Assembly: GCA_024695565.1 (NCBI GenBank)
Contig: JAILHX010000057.1
Span: forward strand, 1-19,673
Source of the DNA: Saccharofermentans sp.
Lineage (GTDB): Bacteria; Bacillota_A; Clostridia; Saccharofermentanales; Saccharofermentanaceae
DNA: 19,673 bases
Reading direction: 5' to 3'
Shown here: positions 6,915 through 13,450 of the stretch, piece by piece
Numbering within the stretch: the stretch's first letter is position 1
Layout of the letters: each line of letters opens with the position of its first letter
Translations under genes and position numbers: made by a program
Notes under the pieces: model-generated
Seen by the model: the letters and a program-made list of their open reading frames with translations, nothing else
The model's database searches: none
What the model was told of the DNA's origin: nothing

Positions 6915-7736
6915 CTAAATATCCAATACTTCGTTCATGCTGCCCGTACGGTAACCATCGATATCGATAGTCACATACTTAAAGCCCAAACGCTTTAACT
7001 CTTCTGATACTTTCCTGCGCACAGGTTCGGAAGCGATCTTTGCAATATCCGTATCTCTTACTTCGATCCTTGCGATGTCTCCGTGAACTCTTACGCGTAT
7101 GCCCTTAAAACCCAGATCTCTTATAAACTTCTCTGCATTGGCAACGCGGATGAGGCCTTCTGTCGTTATCTTCTCGCCGTATACAAATCTTGATGCCAGA
7201 CATGCTGCAGCAGGCTTGTCCCAGGTCGGAAGGCCGGCCTCTTTGGAGAGGCTTCTGATATCGTTTTTGGTAAGACCTGATTCTTTAAGAGGGCTTACTA
7301 TGCCGAGTTCTTTCATGGCGCGCATGCCGGGTCTGTAATCGCCCGTATCATCAACATTGCTGCCGTCTGCGACTTCGGTGATCCCGTATTCTGCGGCTGC
7401 CTTTTTAATGGCATCGAAATCCATCTTCTTGCAGTAATAGCATCTGTCGGGCGGGTTATTTTCGAACTTTTCGGCATCGAAAACATCACAATCGATAACC
7501 ACCTGCTTAACGCCGATGCTCCTGCAGAATTCCACTGTCCACTCGAAGTCTTCGTTTATGAGGACCTGCGATCTGATCGTGATTGCAAGAGCGTTATCGC
7601 CAAGAACTTCGTGGGCCTTATAAACGAGATACGTCGAATCAACGCCGCCTGAAAAAGCGACCGCCAGTTTCCCGGCGGCCTTAATACGCTCAGTGAGCGC
7701 TGATTCTTTAATTCTGATGTCAGATAAGTTATCCAT
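6915..7736 (-). CDS. larE: ATP-dependent sulfur transferase LarE, three-Cys type
   Basis: LarE adenylates the carboxylates made by LarB and replaces them with thiocarboxylates. The 273-residue protein has the PP-loop ATP pyrophosphatase motif FSGGVDST at 28-35 and the conserved segments CYYCKK (99-104) and KPAAACLASR (174-183). Single-cysteine LarE enzymes use the equivalent of Cys179 as a sacrificial sulfur donor. Here Cys99, Cys102 and Cys179 are all present, the set that in the Thermotoga-type enzyme holds a [4Fe-4S] cluster for catalytic sulfur insertion. That assignment is inferred from the residues. It starts 3 nt after the stop of the small membrane protein gene, with only a poor ribosome site, so translational coupling is likely. 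Family identity is firm. Confidence 0.94.
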   Translation of the reverse strand: MDNLSDIRIKESALTERIKAAGKLAVAFSGGVDSTYLVYKAHEVLGDNALAITIRSQVLINEDFEWTVEFCRSIGVKQVVIDCDVFDAEKFENNPPDRCYYCKKMDFDAIKKAAAEYGITEVADGSNVDDTGDYRPGMRAMKELGIVSPLKESGLTKNDIRSLSKEAGLPTWDKPAAACLASRFVYGEKITTEGLIRVANAEKFIRDLGFKGIRVRVHGDIARIEVRDTDIAKIASEPVRRKVSEELKRLGFKYVTIDIDGYRTGSMNEVLDI

Positions 7737-7739
7737 TCA

Positions 7740-8045
7740 TCACTTTGCTGCGAGCATAGCCTTGACCTTGCCCTCAGGATCCTTAACGAGGAGAACAACG
7801 AGCCAGATAACGATGCCGAGTGCAACTACGCACAGACCGAGGAATGAATCGTTGAGCATATCTGCGGGTGCCTGATTGAAGTACTCTGCGCCGAGCTCGA
7901 TGTACTCTACGACTGCGTCAACGAGCCACATAAGGCTTGCGCCCCAGTACATGAGTGCGAGTGTACCGAGCTTTCTGTCTGTCTTGCCGTTATACCAGAG
8001 AATTGTTGCAACTGCTGCTGCGAATAATGTGATAAGAAGTGTCAT
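7740..8045 (-). CDS. Small membrane protein in the lar operon (101 aa, three predicted TM helices)
   Basis: I do not recognise this family. Three hydrophobic segments are visible: 1-18, 26-48 and 67-88, joined by a short charged loop (GKTDRK) and a longer acidic one (EYIELGAEYFNQAPADMLND). Asp43, Glu47 and Glu50 cluster at the end of the second helix, where they could bind a cation. The tail DPEGKVKAMLAAK is basic. AAGGAGG lies just upstream of the ATG and overlaps the end of the preceding gene; larE follows after 3 nt. The tight packing between a metalloregulator and nickel-cofactor genes suggests a membrane role in nickel supply or in the NPN-dependent process. That is inference from position only. 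Confidence 0.85.
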   Translation of the reverse strand: MTLLITLFAAAVATILWYNGKTDRKLGTLALMYWGASLMWLVDAVVEYIELGAEYFNQAPADMLNDSFLGLCVVALGIVIWLVVLLVKDPEGKVKAMLAAK

Positions 8046-8059
8046 GTTCCGTTACCTCC

Positions 8060-8419
8060 TTAAGTCTTCGCCTTAGCCGTGGCAGGTGCTTTCTTCTTGG
8101 CGATGGCCTGGGATACCAGTACCATGACCACCCACGTGAGCGTTACGAGAATTGCCATCGCAACTCCGCTCGTGCCCATCTCATAAAGCATCTCTGATGC
8201 ATCTGCAGGATCAGCTGCTGCAGTAAGGAACGGGAACCAGGGTGTAACCTCTCCGTGCCATACGTGCTCGAATGCCAGGAGTGCAGATCCGCCCCAGAGC
8301 ATCTTGTTGAGCCAGTCCATCTTCTTGATGAAAATGTTATCTGAACCTTTCTTGTCTGCTACTTTCTTAACTACTGTCGTTACGATTGCCTCAGTTGTAG
8401 GAACCAAAAAACATGCCAT
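8060..8419 (-). CDS. Small membrane protein in the lar operon (119 aa) with an EHxxH sequence
   Basis: I do not recognise this family. The N-terminus MACFLVPTTEAIVTTVV is moderately hydrophobic, then a charged region KKVADKKGSDNIFIKKMDW, a probable helix at about 38-58 (LNKMLWGGSALLAF then EHVWHGEV), a short loop, and a clear helix at 82-106 followed by a Lys/Ala-rich tail. Glu51, His52 and His55 form a candidate metal-ligand set at the membrane edge. AAGGAG is well placed before the ATG. It lies 81 nt after the DtxR-family gene and 14 nt before the 101-residue membrane protein gene, so the two are probably made together. Function unknown; a nickel-uptake or NPN-related membrane complex is possible. 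Confidence 0.85.
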   Translation of the reverse strand: MACFLVPTTEAIVTTVVKKVADKKGSDNIFIKKMDWLNKMLWGGSALLAFEHVWHGEVTPWFPFLTAAADPADASEMLYEMGTSGVAMAILVTLTWVVMVLVSQAIAKKKAPATAKAKT

Positions 8420-8500
8420 ATAAAGATGCTCCTTTTCACTTATTATGTGTCAATTCTATCAGAGTGGCTTGCCCGGTATATATCAGTTGAATGAAGATTT

Positions 8501-8905
8501 TTATTTCTTTTTTGTCTTTTTGACCGCAGGGCAGCTCTCGATGCAGCGGCAGAGCGCATCAAACGTCTCGTCGCTGATGTCGTGCTCAATCCTGCACGCG
8601 TCTTCTTCCGCGATCTCGGGATCTACGCCCAGGGCAATGAAATAGCTAGTAAGCTTCTTGTGACGTGTATAGATCTTGTCTGCGATGTCCATGCCCTTCG
8701 GAGTCACTGTGATGAAGCCCGAACGGTTCATCTCGATGTAACCTTCTTCTCTAAGGCGCTTCATGGCGTTGCTGACACTGGGCTTCGTAACGCCAAGGTG
8801 TTCGGCAATATCAACAGAACGGATATAACCGTTCTTCTCCTTAAGGATCAGCATTGATTCGAGATAATCTTCTGCGGATTTACCGACTTCGCTTCCATTT
8901 CTCAT
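8501..8905 (-). CDS. DtxR/MntR-family metal-dependent transcriptional regulator
   Basis: This short, two-domain member of the DtxR family (134 residues) lacks the SH3-like third domain. An N-terminal winged helix-turn-helix (about 9-70, with VDIAEHLGVTKPSVSNAMKRL) is followed by the dimerisation and metal domain. His82, Cys104, Glu107 and His108 (in RHKK and ACRIEH) match the metal ligands of the family. The Cys replaces the Glu usual in manganese sensors and resembles Cys102 of DtxR, pointing away from strict Mn sensing. The tail has further Cys (CRCIESC) and ends in Lys. I chose the ATG with AGAGGTG just upstream; an in-frame ATG 27 nt earlier has no ribosome site. It is first in the probable lar operon, so it likely controls that operon and itself. 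Confidence 0.9.
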   Translation of the reverse strand: MRNGSEVGKSAEDYLESMLILKEKNGYIRSVDIAEHLGVTKPSVSNAMKRLREEGYIEMNRSGFITVTPKGMDIADKIYTRHKKLTSYFIALGVDPEIAEEDACRIEHDISDETFDALCRCIESCPAVKKTKKK

Positions 8906-8965
8906 ATTGGCACCTCTTGATTGTTCTGTCATACATCAGTTATATATATCGAACTATTATTAATG

Positions 8966-8993
8966 CTCTATAATTTTATCACATATAATAGAG
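8966..8993. promoter_or_regulatory. AT-rich inverted repeat upstream of the DtxR-family gene
   Basis: CTCTAT (8966-8971) and ATAGAG (8988-8993) are the exact outer arms of a 28-bp imperfect inverted repeat, about 60 nt upstream of the DtxR-family start, in the 182-nt divergent region shared with the DUF3737 gene. The minus-strand sequence TATTATATGTGA (8990-8979) resembles TATTATGTGTCA (8441-8452) in front of the next gene of the operon. It is a candidate autoregulatory operator. Nothing else in this intergenic region is clear. Confidence 0.4.
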
Positions 8994-9087
8994 TAAATGC
9001 TTAATAAAAACAGTCTTCGTAACATAAAAATACGCCCGGATTTGATACACTTATCATGTATTCGAAAACCTTCAGGCAGGAAACGCG

Positions 9088-9930
9088 ATGAATATAGTCG
9101 AGAACATCACAATGGATGAGGAGAGAGCCCTTTACGGGAGCTCTGATATAACTGTCATCAACTGCAGGTTCGAAGGTCCCGCCGACGGCGAGAGCGCTCT
9201 TAAGGAGTGCTCAAACGTCACCGTTAAGGATTCTTACTTCAACTTAAGATATCCGTTCTGGCACGTCCACGGGCTTAACATAGATTCTTCCGAGATGACG
9301 GACAAATGCCGCGCTGCACTGTGGTATTCGGACAACATCAAGATCAGCAACACCAGGCTCCACGGCATAAAGGCATTAAGGGAATGCCACGATATCGAGA
9401 TAACCGGTTCCGACATCGTATCACCCGAGTTCGGATGGTCGGTAAATAACCTTAAGATGTCTGATGTTACAGCAGAATCAGAGTACTTCCTGATGAGGTC
9501 TTCTAACATCACGCTCGATAACTTCAAACTGACGGGGAAATACTCTTTTCAGTACGACGAGGATCTCACGATAACAAATTCGGAATTAAACACCAAAGAC
9601 GCATTCTGGCACGCCAAGAACGTTACTGTGGAAGACTCTGTAATAAACGGCGAATATCTGGGGTGGTACTCTGAAAATCTCACGCTTAAGAACTGCACGA
9701 TAAAGGGCACGCAGCCGCTGTGCTACTGCAAAGGCTTAAAGCTCATCAACTGCCAAATGATCGGCTGCGATCTTGCTTTCGAGAGATCAGAAGTAAATGC
9801 AGTAATAACCACACCCGTGATCAGCATAAAGAACCCTTTGTCAGGGCGTATCGTTGTTCCTGCTGCAGATGAGATAATCCGCGATATACCGGGCGCTGAT
9901 GCGGAAGTGATTATTTCTGATCCTTCATAA
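9088..9930 (+). CDS. DUF3737 family protein (right-handed beta-helix)
   Basis: This 280-residue protein is made almost wholly of short repeated strands of the type SxNITxxNxxL, such as SSDITVINC, CSNVTVKDS, SDNIKISNT and SENLTLKNC. Such repeats predict a right-handed parallel beta-helix. The pattern and the recurrent FWH and LWYS segments match DUF3737, which is sometimes labelled a hydrolase-like family without a proven activity. There is no signal peptide or membrane segment, so it is probably cytoplasmic. AGGAAA precedes the ATG by six bases. It faces the DtxR-family gene head to head, and its last 20 bases overlap the end of the MscS-type gene on the other strand. The function is unknown. 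Confidence 0.85.
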   Translation: MNIVENITMDEERALYGSSDITVINCRFEGPADGESALKECSNVTVKDSYFNLRYPFWHVHGLNIDSSEMTDKCRAALWYSDNIKISNTRLHGIKALRECHDIEITGSDIVSPEFGWSVNNLKMSDVTAESEYFLMRSSNITLDNFKLTGKYSFQYDEDLTITNSELNTKDAFWHAKNVTVEDSVINGEYLGWYSENLTLKNCTIKGTQPLCYCKGLKLINCQMIGCDLAFERSEVNAVITTPVISIKNPLSGRIVVPAADEIIRDIPGADAEVIISDPS

Positions 9931-10777
9931 CGACGTTTACATAGTTGAAAGGTATCTCGATGCCTTCCTTCGCAAATGCGTCATTCACTCTCATGTTGAT
10001 ATCGCTCAATACTGCTTCCGTAGCGCTTGTAGGCTTATAGTAAATGGTCGTAGAGAGGACCAGGCTGCTGTCTGCATATGAGGTGAAGTAGACGGGGCCG
10101 TACTCTTCCTTGCCCTTCCAGGCAGGGATCGTGTATTCGCATTCTTCGATAACGTTCTTAAGGATATCCATCGCCTTTCTGACGTCAGAACCGTATGCGA
10201 TATTGAATTTCAAATGGGCAGATCTCGTCTTCGTGTTGTGGCTCATGTTGGTGATGAGGCTCGCATTGATCTTGCTGTTCGGGACGATGACGTCGATCGT
10301 GTCGATCGTTCTGATGACAACGTGCCTGATCGTGATGTCCATTACGATGCCTCTGACGCCGTTGTCGAGTTCGATCCTGTCGCCGATCTCGAAGGGCCTG
10401 TTAAAGCTTAGTGCGATTCCGGAGAACAGGTCGCCGATGACAGGCTGCGCCGCAAGACCTACGACCGCACCGATTATCGCAGTTCCCTGGAAGAGGACTT
10501 TGCCGATATCGGTCGTTGCGGATGAGCTTACGAGGACCCATATTACCGCGACGAGGATTATCAGTGTTCTTATTATGTTCTGGGTGAAGCGGATCTGGAT
10601 ATTTTTCTTATCCTTGAGCTTCTTTTTTACGAATCTGTTGTATATAGCGAGGATCAGGGCCGTTGCGATCGCAGCGATGGCAGTATAGATCAGGAACTCT
10701 ATGGCCTGACCTATGATCGTACTTGTATCGTAAAGTGCCCTGATATCTATTTCCGGCAGCTTAAAATCGAATAACAT
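9911..10777 (-). CDS. MscS-family mechanosensitive ion channel
   Basis: This small-conductance mechanosensitive channel of 288 residues is close to the E. coli MscS length. Predicted membrane segments are about 22-46, 68-86 and the pore helix 97-120. The pore helix carries the Gly/Ala packing pattern GTAIIGAVVGLAAQ followed by PVIGDLFSGI. The MscS beta domain follows (FEIGDRIELDNGVRGIV, then VIVPNSKI), with a mixed alpha/beta C-terminal domain. It would open on membrane tension to release solutes during osmotic downshock. AGGGAG sits just before the ATG. It is the last gene of the four-gene envelope operon, 17 nt after the GT-C-like gene, and its 3' end overlaps DUF3737 by 20 nt. Confidence 0.93.
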   Translation of the reverse strand: MLFDFKLPEIDIRALYDTSTIIGQAIEFLIYTAIAAIATALILAIYNRFVKKKLKDKKNIQIRFTQNIIRTLIILVAVIWVLVSSSATTDIGKVLFQGTAIIGAVVGLAAQPVIGDLFSGIALSFNRPFEIGDRIELDNGVRGIVMDITIRHVVIRTIDTIDVIVPNSKINASLITNMSHNTKTRSAHLKFNIAYGSDVRKAMDILKNVIEECEYTIPAWKGKEEYGPVYFTSYADSSLVLSTTIYYKPTSATEAVLSDINMRVNDAFAKEGIEIPFNYVNVVMKDQK

Positions 10778-10794
10778 AAATCTCCCTCTGCTAA

Positions 10795-12363
10795 TTAACT
10801 GTTTCTACGATACAGTGTATAACTTCCGTTTGCAAATTCCTCGGAATAATTCTCTAAGATTGCCTTATTGATATCATCTGATACGGGCTCTTCACCTGTG
10901 ACGGTAACGATATATGTGCTGCCCTCATCTGCTATCCATGAAGTGATCTCCTGTTCCAGTCCAGGTATCAGTTCGATATAGTGCGACTGCCAGTCCATGT
11001 ACTTATATGCAGGGATCGTATCAGTTACGCCGTACCACCTTGACCATAATACGTCGCCGAAGCAATAGACGCTGTCCTTATCTTCGTCAGGAATATGGGA
11101 TGCAATATCGAGAACATCTGAATTCTCATCACCCGTATAAATATGTTTTGCTACTGAAGGTATTGATTGAAGTTTTGCTGTAACGCCGTCCAACGCTCCG
11201 CCATAAGGCTGCGCGATGACAAAAGAATAGACCGTGAATACAGCCTTGGACGCACCTGTAACGATCCGAACCGAGTTGAATGCCAACAGGATCGTAAAGC
11301 ATACTATGCATACTATGTTCTTCTTAACCTTCAAGACTTTGCCGCCGTTCTTGTACGCGATGAAGACCGCCAAAGCAACATGCGGAATAAATAAAGTCAA
11401 ATAGTGGTAGTATGCATTGCCCATCGTGATCGCAACAAGAAGAAGGAACGCGGACGCGATGCTAAGAAGCTTCATGTACCACTTCTCACGGTAAATAAAA
11501 CATGCGGTGACGGGAAGCAGGAGAAGCAGCAGGAAGAAATTAAATGCCGTGATGACATTTACAAACTTCTCTGCAAAACCGACTTCCGAAGAGTATGCAA
11601 AACCAAAGAGAAACACCTGTTCGAGCATCTCGCCAAGCATGTTTTTCGCAGCGAAGAAAATACAGGGAACAGCGCATGTTGCTGCGAACCCTGCGAAAAC
11701 CATCGCGAGATTAATAAGCGCATTCTTGATCTCTTTTTTCTTGAGCATAACGATAAAGACGGTTAAGAGAACCGCGCCGATCGTTGCGGCATTCGTAATC
11801 CTTATAAAGCAGATAACGCCGACTGCCGCGCCGTTAAAAAGAGATACCCATATTGAGTGCTTATAGCTCTTCTTCTCTTCAGATTCCTTCAAGTACTTAA
11901 GGCAGAAATAAAGGCTTCCCAGTATCCACGGCAGACAGTATTCCTCCGTCAGATTTCCGCCTTCGTAAGAATAAACCGGAACCAGTAAAACGGCGATGAC
12001 GGCGACCAGTCTGTGGAGCCAGATGCGTCTTTTCGAGAAGAGATCGGAAGTCTTGCATGTGATGTAAAAACATATCGAGAGATTGATACACTGGACAATG
12101 AATGCGCCCGTTCTTCCGTAGCAGATGAGCTGACCTATGTATTCAAGCAAGAACAGATAAGGTCCCTTCATGTCGAAGAAATCCCTGTATGGCATCAGGC
12201 CTTTGGTCATGCCCTGTCCGACAAGGATAAAGAATGCCGAATCATAGCCCCAGTGTTCCGGCAGAAGCGGCGTTGTTGTCGTCGAATATAACGCAGCGAA
12301 AAGCACGGCTACCAGAAGGCATACTAAATACAGCTTTATGTTTTTGATTGCGTTTTTCCTCAA
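10795..12363 (-). CDS. GT-C-like integral membrane glycosyltransferase
   Basis: This polytopic membrane protein of 522 residues has about ten or more hydrophobic helices and a C-terminal soluble part of about 120 residues. The first extracellular loop has the pattern GYDSAFF (Asp41) and YRDFFDMKGP (59-68), matching the acidic motif and D-x-K-G-P segment seen in GT39/ArnT-like lipid-linked sugar transferases. It probably moves a sugar from a polyprenyl-phosphate donor onto an envelope acceptor; the substrate is unknown. The start codon is TTG, supported by GGGGAG nine bases upstream and by the hydrophobic helix right after the basic N-terminus. No ATG in frame fits better. It lies 23 nt after the beta-propeller-like gene and 17 nt before the MscS gene. 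Confidence 0.82.
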   Translation of the reverse strand: MRKNAIKNIKLYLVCLLVAVLFAALYSTTTTPLLPEHWGYDSAFFILVGQGMTKGLMPYRDFFDMKGPYLFLLEYIGQLICYGRTGAFIVQCINLSICFYITCKTSDLFSKRRIWLHRLVAVIAVLLVPVYSYEGGNLTEEYCLPWILGSLYFCLKYLKESEEKKSYKHSIWVSLFNGAAVGVICFIRITNAATIGAVLLTVFIVMLKKKEIKNALINLAMVFAGFAATCAVPCIFFAAKNMLGEMLEQVFLFGFAYSSEVGFAEKFVNVITAFNFFLLLLLLPVTACFIYREKWYMKLLSIASAFLLLVAITMGNAYYHYLTLFIPHVALAVFIAYKNGGKVLKVKKNIVCIVCFTILLAFNSVRIVTGASKAVFTVYSFVIAQPYGGALDGVTAKLQSIPSVAKHIYTGDENSDVLDIASHIPDEDKDSVYCFGDVLWSRWYGVTDTIPAYKYMDWQSHYIELIPGLEQEITSWIADEGSTYIVTVTGEEPVSDDINKAILENYSEEFANGSYTLYRRNS

Positions 12364-12386
12364 ATCCCTTATCTCCCCAAAATCAT

Positions 12387-13448
12387 TTAGACAAGCTTCG
12401 TAACGTCAGTGGCGTAACACCATCTGCCGCCCGTCAGATTACCGAAGAAATACTTGCTTGATGCGGACTCACACATCGTAAGGAGTTTTCCGTCAACAAA
12501 TATGATTTCCTCGGCCATCGGAGGTGCTTCAAAAGAAGCCGCCAGCGTGCTGCTGTCGAGAGCGTAAATAGGAATGAAAATGTCAGCTTCTGCTCTGCCG
12601 CTGTAAATAAAACCCCGGGAATCCACAGGATCTGAACCGGAAACATCGTAACAGCTGATCGTGGACTTTGCTGTTCCGTAAGACTGGGATATCCATATCT
12701 TTCCATCCCGGACAGCCATTCCCTGGACAAGGCCCGGCAGCGAATAGATCTCTGAGGGAAGCTGCGAGATGCCGCACACTGATCCTTCTTCATCACTAAA
12801 CGGATAAGCATATGCAAGAGCACGGTTCTCATCGCCTGCAGGTGTCGTGATCCAGTGCGACTCAGCCGTCATGTAATTAGGGTCTCTGTAAAACTCTCCG
12901 ACGATAAGCCTGTCTTCCGTAAAGCACAGAAAAGCAACATTGATCCTGTCCTGCAGGCAGTAAGCCGCAAAAGTATTCTCCATCTTTACGGTGTCACCGC
13001 TGTCTGCAGACAAAACATCATTAAGGTTATAGATATAGATGCTTGCATCCTCATCGCCTGCAACAAACAGATAATCCCCGTGTACTCCAAGGCCGCCTGC
13101 ATGAGGCGATACCCCGTTGCCTTCGCTGTCAGCAAGAACAACATAGCCTTGTGACTTGCCGCTCGCTTTATCGACGCGGTAAACGCGTGAGTAACTTCCG
13201 TCCTTCTGATAACCTCCGACAAGATAGATCCCTTCGGATTCAACATAGTCCAGTCCCTGCGGGACCAGATCCTCGCTAAGACCGGGGATAACGAAAGCTT
13301 TCTCTGACGCGCCGTAGTATCCGCTTACGGGGATCCTGAAGTAGAACCTCGCACCGATAAGGACTAAAGCTATAAGCGCTAAGATCACGATAGGGACCGT
13401 GATCAGCGCTTTCTTAAGTTTTGAACCTTTTTTCCTGTTCTTAGCCAT
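12387..13448 (-). CDS. Membrane-anchored beta-propeller-like protein
   Basis: I do not recognise a named family. The protein has 353 residues: a Lys/Arg-rich cytoplasmic start, one membrane helix (about 14-36) and an extracytoplasmic domain. The latter is made of repeated beta-strand units with motifs such as GIYLVGGYQKDGSYSRVYRVDK, shortened here to the recurrent pattern of hydrophobic strand, Gly-Asp turn, then Tyr-rich strand. That pattern suggests a propeller of the kind used for binding. No catalytic motif is evident. The start follows the TGA of the upstream gene after two bases, and the nearest ribosome-like sequence (GGAGATG) is 13 nt away, so it is probably translated by coupling. 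Its position suggests a partner of the zinc-ribbon/glycan-binding-like protein and the GT-C-like enzyme. Confidence 0.8.
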   Translation of the reverse strand: MAKNRKKGSKLKKALITVPIVILALIALVLIGARFYFRIPVSGYYGASEKAFVIPGLSEDLVPQGLDYVESEGIYLVGGYQKDGSYSRVYRVDKASGKSQGYVVLADSEGNGVSPHAGGLGVHGDYLFVAGDEDASIYIYNLNDVLSADSGDTVKMENTFAAYCLQDRINVAFLCFTEDRLIVGEFYRDPNYMTAESHWITTPAGDENRALAYAYPFSDEEGSVCGISQLPSEIYSLPGLVQGMAVRDGKIWISQSYGTAKSTISCYDVSGSDPVDSRGFIYSGRAEADIFIPIYALDSSTLAASFEAPPMAEEIIFVDGKLLTMCESASSKYFFGNLTGGRWCYATDVTKLV

Positions 13449-13450
13449 AA

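Noticed and set aside
8932..8932. Upstream ATG as the start of the DtxR-family gene
   Set aside because: It has no ribosome site, whereas the ATG at 8905 has AGAGGTG at the right distance.
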